Program-made: the position numbers and the translations under genes
Source of the DNA: Actinokineospora auranticolor
GTDB lineage: Bacteria; Actinomycetota; Actinomycetes; Mycobacteriales; Pseudonocardiaceae
NCBI RefSeq assembly: GCF_002934265.1
Contig: NZ_PTIX01000017.1
Span: 104,759-168,758 of the forward strand
DNA length: 64,000 nucleotides
Direction of reading: 5' to 3'
Notes under the pieces: model-generated
Database searches by the model: none
What the model saw: the letters and a program-made list of their open reading frames with translations, nothing else
Told to the model about the DNA's origin: nothing
In this document: positions 1 to 8,713 of the stretch, piece by piece
How positions within the stretch are numbered: position 1 is the first letter of the stretch
How the letters are laid out: every line of letters starts with the position of its first letter

Positions 1-1355
1 CCGTTGTTGCCCGCCGGACCGGCCTGCCCGCCCTCGCGGCACGGGCCCTTCCCGGTCGCGTCGCAGTCCGGCGGGTTGGGGGCGCGCTCGGCGAGCACGT
101 TGCGGCTGGGGTTGGCCGGGTCGAAGGTCGGGTTGTTGCACCGGGACGGGTCGAGGAACCGCTCCTCGTGCCCGGGGATCCGCTTCACCTGGTCGAACCC
201 GGCCTGCACGAGGTTCAGCGGCAGCGGCGAGTAGCCGAGCGCGCCCGCCTTCTGCTGGCCCTCGCAGAGGAAGTAGAACGCGAACGCCGAGAGGGTGCGG
301 CCCTGCTCCCTGGTCATCGGCGGGTCGGGTGGCGCCTGCTGGTCGTCCTGCGCGGGAACGATCATGTACGAGTACGAGGAGAGCGGGTAGGTGCGCGGGT
401 CCCGGTCGGTGTAGACGCCGTCGAGGATCTGGGTCAGGTAGACCTTGGGGTCGTGGTTCTGCGTCTCGATGCGCGCCTTGGTGAGCGCGACGGCGACGTT
501 GTAGTCGGTGGGCAGGGTGTAGTAGCCCGCCTCGTTGAGGATCTTCGCGACCGGCCAGTCGCGCTTGTTCTTGGCGTAGGAGTACTCGACGTACCCGATG
601 GCGCCGTCGCCGTAGTTCGCCGAGACGTAGCCCGCGACCGCGTCGCTGCCGTTCTGCGCGATGAACTTGTTGCCCGGGTTGGGGTAGTACGAGGTCAGCC
701 CCGAGCGGCCGAAGAACGGGCGCCACAGGTCCGGGTACCGCTTGTCCATGAAGGTGGTGAACTGCGCGGTCGTGCCGGAGCCGTCCGAGCGGACCACGGG
801 GATGATCGGCCGGGCGGGCAGCGCGAACCCGTTGTTGTCCCGGGTGATCTGCGGGTCGTTCCAGTTGGTGATCGCCCCGGTGAAGATCTTCACCACGGTC
901 TCGGTGGACAGCCGCAGGCCCCGGTAGGGCTGGCCGCCGACCTTGACGTTGTACATGAACGCGGTGCCACCGGCCACGATCGGCATGTAGCCGAAGGCCC
1001 GGCCGCCGGAGTCGTCGATCACGCCGCGGTCGTCGGCGCCCTGCTGGAACGGGATCTCCGAGACGCCGAACACGGTCTGCCGCTGGGCGTACATGGTCCG
1101 ACCCCGGGTGGAGCCGACGGCCTCGTAGTTGACCCGGATGCCGTTGGCCGAGACGTCACCGATCCACGTGCCCAGCGCGTTCGCGCTCCACGTCGAACCG
1201 GAACCGCGGATCGGTTCGTACGGCTGCGCCGCCGCCGGGCTCGCGAGCGCGACGGTGGCCACCACCGAGGCGGCGGCCCCGAGCGCGACCGCACGGCGCG
1301 CGGCGGGGAAACGGACGGACCACACGGTGCTGACCCACTTTCGGTTGACCGACAT
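1..1355 (-). CDS. pstS: Phosphate ABC transporter substrate-binding protein PstS (partial, 3' end beyond window)
   Basis: Extracytoplasmic phosphate-binding protein of the high-affinity Pst transporter. The minus-strand frame is open from the ATG at 1355 to the window edge, so the C-terminus is missing. Residues 1-43 form a signal peptide (basic start, Ala/Val-rich core, cleavage expected after SPAAA). GSGSTW at about 51-56 and RSDGSGTT at about 190 are the phosphate-contacting loops of the family. The protein runs past 440 residues and ends in a Gly/Pro-rich stretch, longer than the usual 320-380 aa; long actinobacterial PstS forms carry a C-terminal tail or membrane anchor, which may lie beyond the edge. 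The ATG shares one base with the pstA stop (TGATG), so translation is coupled. No lipobox is seen. Confidence 0.95.
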   Translation of the reverse strand, partial: MSVNRKWVSTVWSVRFPAARRAVALGAAASVVATVALASPAAAQPYEPIRGSGSTWSANALGTWIGDVSANGIRVNYEAVGSTRGRTMYAQRQTVFGVSEIPFQQGADDRGVIDDSGGRAFGYMPIVAGGTAFMYNVKVGGQPYRGLRLSTETVVKIFTGAITNWNDPQITRDNNGFALPARPIIPVVRSDGSGTTAQFTTFMDKRYPDLWRPFFGRSGLTSYYPNPGNKFIAQNGSDAVAGYVSANYGDGAIGYVEYSYAKNKRDWPVAKILNEAGYYTLPTDYNVAVALTKARIETQNHDPKVYLTQILDGVYTDRDPRTYPLSSYSYMIVPAQDDQQAPPDPPMTREQGRTLSAFAFYFLCEGQQKAGALGYSPLPLNLVQAGFDQVKRIPGHEERFLDPSRCNNPTFDPANPSRNVLAERAPNPPDCDATGKGPCREGGQAGPAGNN

Positions 1356-2530
1356 CAGCGCTCGCCCCGCTTGCCCCTGGCGACCAGCCGGGCGATGACG
1401 AACAGCAGCAGCACGAGCAGGAGCAGGACCGTCGCGGCGCCGAAGGCCCGGGCGGCCATCGCCTCGTCCGGCAGCCGGAAGACCTGGTAGACGAACAGCG
1501 GCAGGGAGGTCTGCCAGTCCACGAGCGGGTTGGCGTTGAGGAACTGGCTGTAGCCCGCGGTGAGCAGCACCGGCGAGGTCTCGCCCGCGCCGCGCGCCAC
1601 GCCCAGGATCAGCGCGGTGGCCAGGCTGGGCCGGGCGGTGGGCAGCACGACCCGCCAGATCGTCTGCCACTGCGACGACCCCAGCGCCAGGCTGGCCTCG
1701 CGCAACCCGTTGGGCACCAGCCGGAGCACCACATCGGCCGACCGGGTGATGATGGGCAGCATCATGACGCTCAGCGCGAGCGCGGCGGCGAACCCGCTGC
1801 GCTGGACGCCGAGCAGCTGGATGGCGGCGACGTAGATGAACAGCCCGGCCACAATGGACGGCAGGCCCGTCATCGCCTCGATGAGCGTGCGCACCACCTT
1901 GGCGAGCCTGCCGCCGACCTCGGTCAGGTAGACCGCGCAGGCGATGCCGAGGGGGAGCGTGATCGCCACCGAGATGGCCAGCTGCTCCAGCGTGCCGACC
2001 ACGGCGTGCAGGATGCCGCCCTGCCGCAGGTCTGCGGGGTCGGTGTAGATGAGTTCCTCGGTGTAGAAGTTCGCGTACTGCATGGCGTCGAGGCCGCTGA
2101 TGATGGTGTAGCCGATCACCAGCACCAGGCTGGCGCCGACCAGCGCGGCGCCGGTGCGGACCACCACCGCGGCCATCCGGTCGACCACCTCGACCGCGCC
2201 GTGGCGCTGGAGCGTGACCAGGGTGTAGACGAGCAGGAAGGCCGCGTACCAGCAGACCGCGAAGCCGAGCAGGCCCGAGGTGGGCAGCAGCCGCTGGTAG
2301 ACCACCCAGACCAGGGCGAACCCGGCGGCGGCCGACCCGATCAGCGCGACGCGGTCCGCCGGGCCGCGCGCGCGGATCACGCGCCGGGGCTCGTCCTCGT
2401 CGACGCGGGGGAAGCGGTCGGTGTCGTCGGTGTGGTCGCCGTCGTCGTGGCCGCGGTCAGCGGTGTCGTGGCTGTCGCGGTCGTCGTCGAACCCGTCGAC
2501 GCGCTCGTGCTCGGGGAGGGTTCGGGTCAT
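1355..2530 (-). CDS. pstA: Phosphate ABC transporter permease PstA
   Basis: Inner-membrane permease subunit of the Pst phosphate importer, 391 aa. Several hydrophobic segments form a binding-protein-dependent permease domain, and the cytoplasmic ATPase-contacting EAA loop reads EASLALGSSQW. The first ~60 residues are an unusual hydrophilic extension packed with Asp, His, Glu and Arg, absent from typical PstA (about 280-300 aa); it is predicted cytoplasmic and its role is unknown. It lies 51 bp after pstC and directly before pstS, giving the order C-A-S rather than the common S-C-A-B; pstB is not in the window and may follow pstS off the edge. Confidence 0.95.
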   Translation of the reverse strand: MTRTLPEHERVDGFDDDRDSHDTADRGHDDGDHTDDTDRFPRVDEDEPRRVIRARGPADRVALIGSAAAGFALVWVVYQRLLPTSGLLGFAVCWYAAFLLVYTLVTLQRHGAVEVVDRMAAVVVRTGAALVGASLVLVIGYTIISGLDAMQYANFYTEELIYTDPADLRQGGILHAVVGTLEQLAISVAITLPLGIACAVYLTEVGGRLAKVVRTLIEAMTGLPSIVAGLFIYVAAIQLLGVQRSGFAAALALSVMMLPIITRSADVVLRLVPNGLREASLALGSSQWQTIWRVVLPTARPSLATALILGVARGAGETSPVLLTAGYSQFLNANPLVDWQTSLPLFVYQVFRLPDEAMAARAFGAATVLLLLVLLLFVIARLVARGKRGER

Positions 2531-2581
2531 CTCGCCTTCGGCTCCTGTCTCCGCCTGGGCTCCGGTGTCCGCATGGGTTCG

Positions 2582-3592
2582 CTAGAGGTCCGTCGCCGAT
2601 CCGCTGCGGCTGCGGGAGACCACGATCGCCGCGAGGGTGTTGACCACCAGGGTGAACACGTAGAGCACCAGTCCGGCGGCCAGCAGCGCGGACAGCTGCA
2701 GCGCCGAGGACTCGCCGAACCGCAGGGCGATCAGCGAGGACACGGTGATCGCGCCGTTCTCCAGGATCCGGAAGTCCAGGTCGAAGGCCGGTGAGATGAT
2801 CATCGCCACGGCGATGGTCTCGCCCAGCGCGCGGCCGAGGCCGAGCATGGTGCCGCCGACGATCCCGCCCCGGCCGAACGGCAGCACCACCGAGCGGATC
2901 ATGCCCCAGCGGGTGGATCCCAGTGCCAGCGCGGCTTCCCGCTCGCCGACCGGGGCCTGGGAGAACACCTCGCGCATGATCGACGCGGTGATCGGCAGCA
3001 CCATCATGGCCACCACCACGCCCGCGATGAACGCCGACGAGGTGTAGCGCGACTCCGCCCAGTTGGCCGCGTCCGGGTCGGTGCCGACGCTGAGGAACGG
3101 CAGGAACCCGAACGCCTGGTGCAGCCAGCGGGCCAGGTAGATGATCTCGTCCTGGAGGAAGTAGAAGCCCCACAGGCCGTAGACGACGCTGGGCACCGCG
3201 GCCATCAGGTCGAGCACGCTCACCAGCGCCGACTTGACCCGCGGCGGCGCGTACTCCGAGATGTAGAGCGCGGTCGTGATGGCCAGGGGGAACGACACCG
3301 CGATCGCGATGAGCGCGACCACGATGGTGCCCGGCAGGACCGCCGCGATGCCGAGCCGGTTGACCTCGGGGTTCCACTGCGTCTCGGTGAAGAAGTCCCA
3401 GCCGTAGGCGGCGAACGCGTCGCTGGAGCGGATCGCCAGGAAGGCGCCGATGCCCGCGGTGAGCACCAGCACCAGCACCCCGGTGCCGCGCGCGACGGCC
3501 CGGAACACCCGGTCGTCACCGGTGGGCCGCACCCGCACCCGGCGCGGCCGGTCGGCGGTTCCGACCGGTGACGCCTCTTCCGTACCGCTCAC
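2582..3592 (-). CDS. pstC: Phosphate ABC transporter permease PstC
   Basis: Second membrane permease of the Pst importer, 336 aa from the GTG at 3592 (product starts VSGTEEASPV). I prefer this start because residues encoded further upstream are compositionally unlike a PstC and would run into the promoter region. Six or so hydrophobic segments follow a short basic N-terminus, and the ATPase-contact loop reads EAALALGSTRW. It is the first gene of the operon. A PHO-box-like element lies about 90 bp upstream, consistent with induction by the PhoR-PhoP system on phosphate limitation. Confidence 0.95.
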   Translation of the reverse strand: MSGTEEASPVGTADRPRRVRVRPTGDDRVFRAVARGTGVLVLVLTAGIGAFLAIRSSDAFAAYGWDFFTETQWNPEVNRLGIAAVLPGTIVVALIAIAVSFPLAITTALYISEYAPPRVKSALVSVLDLMAAVPSVVYGLWGFYFLQDEIIYLARWLHQAFGFLPFLSVGTDPDAANWAESRYTSSAFIAGVVVAMMVLPITASIMREVFSQAPVGEREAALALGSTRWGMIRSVVLPFGRGGIVGGTMLGLGRALGETIAVAMIISPAFDLDFRILENGAITVSSLIALRFGESSALQLSALLAAGLVLYVFTLVVNTLAAIVVSRSRSGSATDL

Positions 3593-3678
3593 GGCGCGCG
3601 CACTCCTCGGCTGCTGGATCGGGTTTGCCGGTACGGGCCAGGGGTACCGACCCGCGCGGGTCCCATCCGAACACCGCA

Positions 3679-3709
3679 GGGTGAAGTACCTCGGTGACCA
3701 AGGTGAACC
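3679..3709 (-). promoter_or_regulatory. Putative PHO box upstream of pstC
   Basis: Read on the minus strand, this stretch holds three TCACC-type half sites (GGTTCACC, GGTCACC, CTTCACCC). The outer two are exactly 22 bp apart, i.e. two 11-bp units, while the middle one is shifted by two bases. Actinobacterial PhoP boxes are direct 11-bp repeats of GTTCACC-like units in front of pst genes. The position about 90 bp before the pstC start fits. This is a pattern match only. Confidence 0.5.
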
Positions 3710-3857
3710 ACCGGACAACCAGCCGCTGCCCCAACACGTCGGTGTTCACTTCCTCCCGCCACCCGGCACCGTCCCGACTCGGCACGCCAACCGGAACGCG
3801 GGCGAGTGGGCACGTCGACGCACGGGCGATCCGACCAGTGCGGACCGTCGGGGTTGC

Positions 3858-4232
3858 CTAACCGAAGCGCGCGATCCTGCCCCGGCGGCTGTGGTTGAAG
3901 ACGGCGACCACGGGGGTGACCTCCGCGTCGGGAGCGCCGACCTGGAACCGGGCGGCGGCGTGCTCGGCGTCGATCCGGCGGGCGAACCCCTGTGCCGATT
4001 GGACTATCTCCCCGGCCTCCACGCACAGCCGCCACCACCACTGGCCGTTCTCCGCGTGCTGCACCTCGACCCAGGCCACCCCGGCCACCCGGCGCACCCG
4101 GTCGATCTCGACCAGCGCCTCGTCGCGGTTGCGGTGCTCGCCGATGCCCAGGCCGAGTACCCGGTTGTTGCCGCCGAGCAGCCGCCACCGGACCCCCGAG
4201 CCGTCGACCCGATAGCACTGGAAGCGCGCCAC
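3858..4232 (-). CDS. YegP/DUF1508-like small protein
   Basis: 124 aa, not characterised. Two similar halves are visible: one starts at about residue 14 with RWRLLGGNNRVLGLG followed by a helix rich in Asp/Glu, the other at about residue 70 with WWWRLCVEAGEIVQSA. A 'Trp-x-Leu-x-x-x-Asn/Gly-x-x-Ile' strand pair followed by a helix is the layout of the DUF1508 (YegP-like) repeat fold. No signal peptide or membrane segment is present, so it should be cytoplasmic. It points the same way as pstC but is separated from it by the pst promoter region, so it is probably a separate unit. The family assignment is by eye. Confidence 0.65.
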   Translation of the reverse strand: MARFQCYRVDGSGVRWRLLGGNNRVLGLGIGEHRNRDEALVEIDRVRRVAGVAWVEVQHAENGQWWWRLCVEAGEIVQSAQGFARRIDAEHAAARFQVGAPDAEVTPVVAVFNHSRRGRIARFG

Positions 4233-4552
4233 GCGGATTCCCTTTCCCTAGAACGAGCCACAATCGGCGCCGAGGCGGCGGATGGAGCAAACGCGGTAAC
4301 CCGAATGCGGGTGATTCCGGGACTGCCCGAGAGCTATGGCGACAACCTACATCGGATGAACCGCCCAAAGCATTTCCCTTGCCCGATAACGGTTCCCTTC
4401 CGTCGCCGGGTAACACCGGGCGGAGTGGGGGCGTTCACGCTCCCGTGATCAAGTGGACCGGGCCGGCGTGCGGGGAAATGGTGAGTTCGACTCGGTTTCA
4501 CCCCCGGCGTCAATCGGGCGAGCACTATGGCGCGGTGACGGTGGGATCGGCC
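4233..4552. other. Gene-free interval (320 bp)
   Basis: No convincing reading frame. It is less GC-rich than its surroundings, as expected for promoter DNA, and must hold the promoter of the minus-strand YegP-like gene. A short inverted repeat (ACCCG, 4-base loop, CGGGT) lies near 4300. I see no strong terminator for the minus-strand gene that ends at 4553. Confidence 0.5.
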
Positions 4553-4897
4553 TCAGGGGGTGGCGACGGCGGTCTCGACGGCGGCCACCGCGTGCAGGAT
4601 GACCCGGTGCGGCTCCCCGGTCTCCACCGCGCCGAGCAACCCGCGCAGCACCGCGACCAGACCGACCACCCCGGGGTCCGGGTGCAGCACCGAGATCAAC
4701 CAGCGCAGGCCGACGGCCAGCCCGGCCGCCTCGGCCACCACGGTGAAGCCCTGGGACAGGTCGCCCGCCCGGGTGCCCGCCCACCCCCAGTCCGGCGGGT
4801 CGCCCACCGCGCGGGCCGCGGCCGCCGAGATCCCGCCGACGGCGGCGGCCAGCCGCGCGATCACCGCGGCCTCGCCCGGTACCCGCCCGGCGCCCAT
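4553..4897 (-). CDS. Small hypothetical protein
   Basis: 114 aa from the ATG at 4897, preceded by a G-rich ribosome-binding stretch. The product is Ala/Val/Gly-rich with alternating hydrophobic helices and a Trp-containing centre (DPPDWGWAGTRAGDLS), no signal peptide and no Cys. I recognise no family. It is divergent from the histidine kinase at 5025, with about 127 bp between starts. A longer reading upstream in the same frame would overlap the kinase gene and has antisense-like composition, so I reject it. Coding status is likely but not certain. Confidence 0.5.
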   Translation of the reverse strand: MGAGRVPGEAAVIARLAAAVGGISAAAARAVGDPPDWGWAGTRAGDLSQGFTVVAEAAGLAVGLRWLISVLHPDPGVVGLVAVLRGLLGAVETGEPHRVILHAVAAVETAVATP

Positions 4898-5024
4898 CGC
4901 TGCCCCCAGTCCACTCTCCGGCGCGGCACCGGCCCGGATTCGACTCGGACCCCGGGTGCGGATCGGGACAACGCGCACGCGGCCGACGCGTCCTCCAGTA
5001 GAGCGGTCCCCACCGGGAGGGCGG

Positions 5025-6269
5025 ATGACGGTTGTTCGGCTGACAGCCGATCGACCGACACGCCGACCGGGGGAAAGAAACACACCCGACCCCGCGCTCG
5101 ATCTCACCAAGGTGCCAGGGAAGGTTCCAGCGAACGCCCCATCGACCCCGGAAGCGGGCGCGGCGCGGGTCGCGCTCGACCGGCTGATCGCCCGCTGCGC
5201 CGCGGCGATGCGCGTCGCGGTCGCGGCCACCGGCGCGGTCGCCGCGCTGGCGGGTGCCGCGCCGCCGGTGCGGCCGTCGTGGCTGCTGCCCGCGGTCGCG
5301 CTGAACCTGGTCTGGTCGGCGGTGTTCGCGTGGCTGGCGGTCCGCCGGGGGCTGCGCGCGCCGGTGATGGCCGCGGACATCGCCGTGACCACGCTGCTGT
5401 GCGCGGGCATCCCGTGGCTGGTGCCCGAGTCGCTGCTGGTCGGCGGGATCAGCTGGGTCGACGAGCTGACCAGCATGACGATCATCGTGTCGAGCCTGGC
5501 CTGGCGGCCGCGGGTCGCCGTGCCCGCGGGTCTCGGGCTGGCCGCCGCGCACGTGCTGGGCACCTGGCAGGCGGGGGCGGGCGCGGTGCCCGGCACGATC
5601 GGCATCTACCTGGTGCAGATCACCGCGTCGGCGGCGCTGATGACGCTGCTGCGGCACGCCGCCGCGCTGGCCGACGACGCGCTCGCCGAGCTGCGGGAGA
5701 CCGAGCGGGCCGCCGCCGTGCTGCGGGCCAGGCGGGCCGACGAGCGGGCGCAGAACCGCAAGCTGCACGACACCGTGCTGGCCACGCTGACCACCGTCGG
5801 CACCGGCGGGATCACCGCGTCCACCCCGGGGCTGCGCGCGCGGGCGGCGGCGGACCTGCTGGTCATCGAGAACCTGGGCGAGCTCAACGAGTCCGGCACG
5901 GACGTCGACCTGCGCCCGCAGTTACAGGCCGCGGTGGACTCCTCGGCCGTGGCGGTCGACTGCGACCTGGTGCCGTGCCGGGTGCCGCTGCGGGTGGCGG
6001 CGGCCTTCGCCGAGGCGGTGGCCGAGGCGCTGACCAACATCGCCCGGCACGCCGGGGTCGCGTCGGCGCGGCTGCGCCAGCACGCCGAGCGGGCGGCGGT
6101 GTGCGTCGTGGTGTCCGACACGGGCGCGGGTTTCGACCCGGCGGAGGTGCCGCTGCACCGCTACGGGGTGCGGGAGGGCATCGTCGGGCGGATGCGGGCG
6201 GTGGACGGCGACGCGGACGTGTCGTCGAACTCCGGCGGCACCACGGTCACGCTGCGGTGGCCCGCGTGA
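5025..6269 (+). CDS. Sensor histidine kinase, NarL/DesK-type (HisKA_3)
   Basis: 414 aa from the ATG at 5025, chosen because GGGAGGG lies just upstream; a longer in-frame reading overlaps the divergent gene and has shadow-like composition. After a ~55-residue hydrophilic N-terminus come about five hydrophobic segments (residues ~60-210), then a coiled linker rich in Glu/Arg/Ala. The dimerisation helix has the phosphoacceptor His in LHDTVLATL. The ATPase domain has an N-box (EALTNIARHAG) and a G-box (DTGAGFDP), so it should be an active kinase. The stop overlaps the next start (GTGA), giving a kinase / kinase-like / regulator operon. Confidence 0.9.
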   Translation: MTVVRLTADRPTRRPGERNTPDPALDLTKVPGKVPANAPSTPEAGAARVALDRLIARCAAAMRVAVAATGAVAALAGAAPPVRPSWLLPAVALNLVWSAVFAWLAVRRGLRAPVMAADIAVTTLLCAGIPWLVPESLLVGGISWVDELTSMTIIVSSLAWRPRVAVPAGLGLAAAHVLGTWQAGAGAVPGTIGIYLVQITASAALMTLLRHAAALADDALAELRETERAAAVLRARRADERAQNRKLHDTVLATLTTVGTGGITASTPGLRARAAADLLVIENLGELNESGTDVDLRPQLQAAVDSSAVAVDCDLVPCRVPLRVAAAFAEAVAEALTNIARHAGVASARLRQHAERAAVCVVVSDTGAGFDPAEVPLHRYGVREGIVGRMRAVDGDADVSSNSGGTTVTLRWPA

Positions 6270-7357
6270 GCACCGAGTCGTCGGTCGTGGTGGCCGAGCG
6301 CTACGCGCACGGGGCGATGGTGGCGGCCGTGGTCGTCGTGACCTGCTGGCACCTGGGCTACGACCTGACCTCGACGGTGAGCAGCTGGTCGGTCTACTCC
6401 GGACGGTGGCTGGCCGCGCTGGCCTGGGTGCTGTTCCTGGCCATCGGCGTGGCGGCGACCTGGCTGCTGCGCGACCGGTCACACCGGTTCGCCTGGCCGC
6501 TGGCGGTGTGCGCGCTGGCGCTGGACGTGCTGCTGGTGGCCGCGGCGCCGGACGAGAACCTGCTGCGGCCCGCGAACTGGGCCTGGGGCGCGGTGGGCTG
6601 GCTGGCCGTGGTGCTGTTCTGGTGGCACCCGGTGCGGCACCTGGTCGCGTTCTCGGTGGCCAACGCGGTGGTGCTGGCGGTGTCCATGGTCACCTTCGAC
6701 GTGACCGGCAGCGAGCACGTCTCGCGCGCGATCATGGTCGTGTTCGGCGCGGTGACGCTGCAGATCGGCTACAGCGTCGGCGCGCACGGCCTGGGCACCG
6801 CGGCGGGCTGGGCGGCGGCGAGTTCGGCGGCCCGGGCCAAGGCGACGGCGGAACGCGCGGCGGCGGAGGCGGTGGCGGCCTCGCGCGCGCAGCGGTACCA
6901 GGAACTGCACCGCACCACGGCGGCGCTGCTCGGCGAGCTGGCGGCGGGCGCGGACCCGGCGGACCCGGCCGTGCGGTACCGCTGCCTGGCGGGCGCGGCC
7001 CGGCTGCGGCGTCTCCTGGCGGAGACCGACGACGTGCCGGACCCGCTGCTGCACGAGCTGCGGGCGGGCGCGGACGTCGCGGAGCGCCGGGGGGTGGTGG
7101 TGACGCTGTCGGTTGTCGGTACGGTGCCCGAACTACCGGTGGAGTTCCGCCGCGCGCTGACCGAGGCCCCGATCATGGCGCTGAGCACCGCCCGCACCAC
7201 GGCCCGCGTCACGGTGGTCTCCGCCGACGGCGAGGTGGCCATCGCGGTGGTCGCCGACGCCCCCGAGGTGGCCGCCCGGCCGCGGCCGGGGGTGCGGCTG
7301 ACCCAGGACCGAGAGGGGGAGAACCTGTGGCTGGAGACGGTGTGGCGCACCCAGTGA
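6266..7357 (+). CDS. Membrane protein resembling a histidine kinase but with degenerate catalytic domain
   Basis: 363 aa from the GTG at 6266 (GTGA overlap with the kinase stop). The N-terminal ~190 residues hold about six hydrophobic segments, followed by an Ala/Glu-rich coiled helix and ELHRTTAALLGEL, placed like a DHp helix. Where an ATPase domain should carry the N-box Asn, the sequence reads TEAPIMALSTARTTARVTV: the surrounding strand-helix pattern is kept but the Asn and His are gone, and no DxGxG box follows. I read it as a pseudokinase or partner subunit for the preceding kinase rather than an independent kinase. Its stop overlaps the regulator start. Confidence 0.8.
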   Translation: MSTESSVVVAERYAHGAMVAAVVVVTCWHLGYDLTSTVSSWSVYSGRWLAALAWVLFLAIGVAATWLLRDRSHRFAWPLAVCALALDVLLVAAAPDENLLRPANWAWGAVGWLAVVLFWWHPVRHLVAFSVANAVVLAVSMVTFDVTGSEHVSRAIMVVFGAVTLQIGYSVGAHGLGTAAGWAAASSAARAKATAERAAAEAVAASRAQRYQELHRTTAALLGELAAGADPADPAVRYRCLAGAARLRRLLAETDDVPDPLLHELRAGADVAERRGVVVTLSVVGTVPELPVEFRRALTEAPIMALSTARTTARVTVVSADGEVAIAVVADAPEVAARPRPGVRLTQDREGENLWLETVWRTQ

Positions 7358-8013
7358 CGGTGGCCATCATCGAGGACCACCCGGTGGTGATCGACGGGGT
7401 GAGCACCTGGATCGAGGCCGACCCGGAGCGCCGGGCGGTGGTGGTCGCCGCCGGGGACAGCATCGATGACGTGCTGGCGGGCCCGGGCGGCGCGGCCGAC
7501 GTCGTCCTGCTCGACCTGCACCTCGGCGACGTGGTGGCCACCGACCGGGTCGCGGAGCTGTGCACGGCGGGGCGGCGGGTGGTGGTGTACTCGGGGCTCG
7601 ACGACCCGGACACGATCCTGACCGTGCTGGAGGCGGGGGCGTCGGCGTTCCTGTCGAAGCACGAGGGCCGCGGGCACTGCGTGGACACCATCATCGCGGC
7701 GGCGCGGGACCGGCCGTACGTGACGCCGTCGGTGGCGGGCGCGTTGCTGTCCGACGAGAAGGCGCCGCAACTGTCCAAACGGGAACGCACGGCGCTGCTG
7801 CTGTGGTTCCAGTCGATGTCCAAGGCCTCGGTGGCCAAGCGGATGAACCTGAGCGAGGCCACGGTCCGGCAGTACATCGACCGGGCCCGGGTGAAGTACG
7901 CGAAGTCGGGCAGGCCCGCGCCGACCAAGACGGCGCTGTTGGCCAGGGCCATCGAGGACGGGTTGATCCGGGCGGACGAGATCGGGGAGTACCGGTCGCA
8001 CGCCGCGGAATAG
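7354..8013 (+). CDS. Response regulator, NarL/LuxR family
   Basis: 219 aa from the GTG at 7354 (GTGA overlap with the previous stop); an earlier in-frame GTG at 7327 is possible. The receiver domain shows the acidic pair (IIEDHP), the phosphoacceptor Asp in VLLDLHLGD and the conserved Lys in FLSKHEG. The C-terminal LuxR-type helix-turn-helix starts near LSKRERTALL and includes AKRMNLSEATVRQYI. It is probably phosphorylated by the kinase at 5025. Target genes are not evident. Confidence 0.9.
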   Translation: MTVAIIEDHPVVIDGVSTWIEADPERRAVVVAAGDSIDDVLAGPGGAADVVLLDLHLGDVVATDRVAELCTAGRRVVVYSGLDDPDTILTVLEAGASAFLSKHEGRGHCVDTIIAAARDRPYVTPSVAGALLSDEKAPQLSKRERTALLLWFQSMSKASVAKRMNLSEATVRQYIDRARVKYAKSGRPAPTKTALLARAIEDGLIRADEIGEYRSHAAE

Positions 8014-8067
8014 GGTGATGTCGCGAATCCGCCGGACGTCCGGTGGATTCGGTGTTGTGCTGTGCGC

Positions 8068-8640
8068 ATGACGCGGCAGAACCGGGTTACCCCCGCCGGA
8101 AACCTGATCTCGACGGCCGCCCGTGGGACGATGATGGGCAATCGCGGGGTTCTGCACGACGACACCGGCCGGATAGTGCGGAACTCGCAGGTTCGGCGGT
8201 GGATCACGTGCGAGGTGGAGTTCCGGGGGCGGCGCCGCGAGGTGATGGCGCCGGGCCGGTACACGGAACTCTTCTTCCTCGACGAGGCGGTGGCTTTCGC
8301 GGCCGGGCACCGGCCGTGCGCGGAGTGCAGGCATGGGGATTATCGGGAGTTCCGGCGGTTGTGGCCGGGGACCGGTCGGCGGGCGGACGAGATCGACCGG
8401 GAATTGGCCCGGGAAAGAGGCCGGGCCACGGAGACCGTCGACCCGCCCGCGGGCGCGTTCGTGGCATTGGACGACGAGTGCTGGCTGGTGACCGGTGACC
8501 GATTGGCTCGGTGGACACCGTCGGGCTACGCGGACCGCCTGCCGGTGCCGTCGAGCGCGGTGGCCATGTTGACCCCGCCCTCGACGGCGGCGGTCCTGGC
8601 GGCGGGTTACCGGCCACGCCTGCACCCGACCTCGGCCTGA
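8068..8640 (+). CDS. Conserved hypothetical protein with Ada-like Cys pair
   Basis: 190 aa from the ATG at 8068 (a GTG six bases earlier is also possible). No signal peptide or membrane segment. The central GHRPCAECRHGDYREF resembles the second Cys pair of the Ada zinc domain, but no matching first pair is seen, so metal binding is uncertain. The C-terminal part (WLVTGDRLARWTPSGY) looks like a small beta domain. It lies between a two-component operon and the mod operon, with no clear link to either. Function unknown. Confidence 0.75.
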   Translation: MTRQNRVTPAGNLISTAARGTMMGNRGVLHDDTGRIVRNSQVRRWITCEVEFRGRRREVMAPGRYTELFFLDEAVAFAAGHRPCAECRHGDYREFRRLWPGTGRRADEIDRELARERGRATETVDPPAGAFVALDDECWLVTGDRLARWTPSGYADRLPVPSSAVAMLTPPSTAAVLAAGYRPRLHPTSA

Positions 8641-8660
8641 GCGCCCGGGCCGTGGTCCAA

Positions 8661-8704
8661 CCGCATCTGCGGGGTTAGGCTGCGTCCGGGATCCGCATCT
8701 ACGG
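8661..8704 (+). promoter_or_regulatory. Repeated palindromic site in front of modA
   Basis: A 12-bp near-palindrome (CCGCATCTGCGG) at 8661-8672 recurs with one change (CCGCATCTACGG) at 8693-8704. The copies are 32 bp apart, about three helical turns, and the second abuts the ribosome-binding site of modA. TAGGCT between them could be a -10 element. This spacing and position suggest an operator pair for an unknown regulator; it does not look like the enterobacterial ModE site. Confidence 0.4.
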
Positions 8705-8713
8705 GAGGTTGTC

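Noticed and set aside
3992..6265. Upstream extension of the second kinase-like frame
   Set aside because: It overlaps the active kinase and other genes, and has Arg/Gly-rich shadow composition. The coupled GTG at 6266 fits the membrane-domain start.
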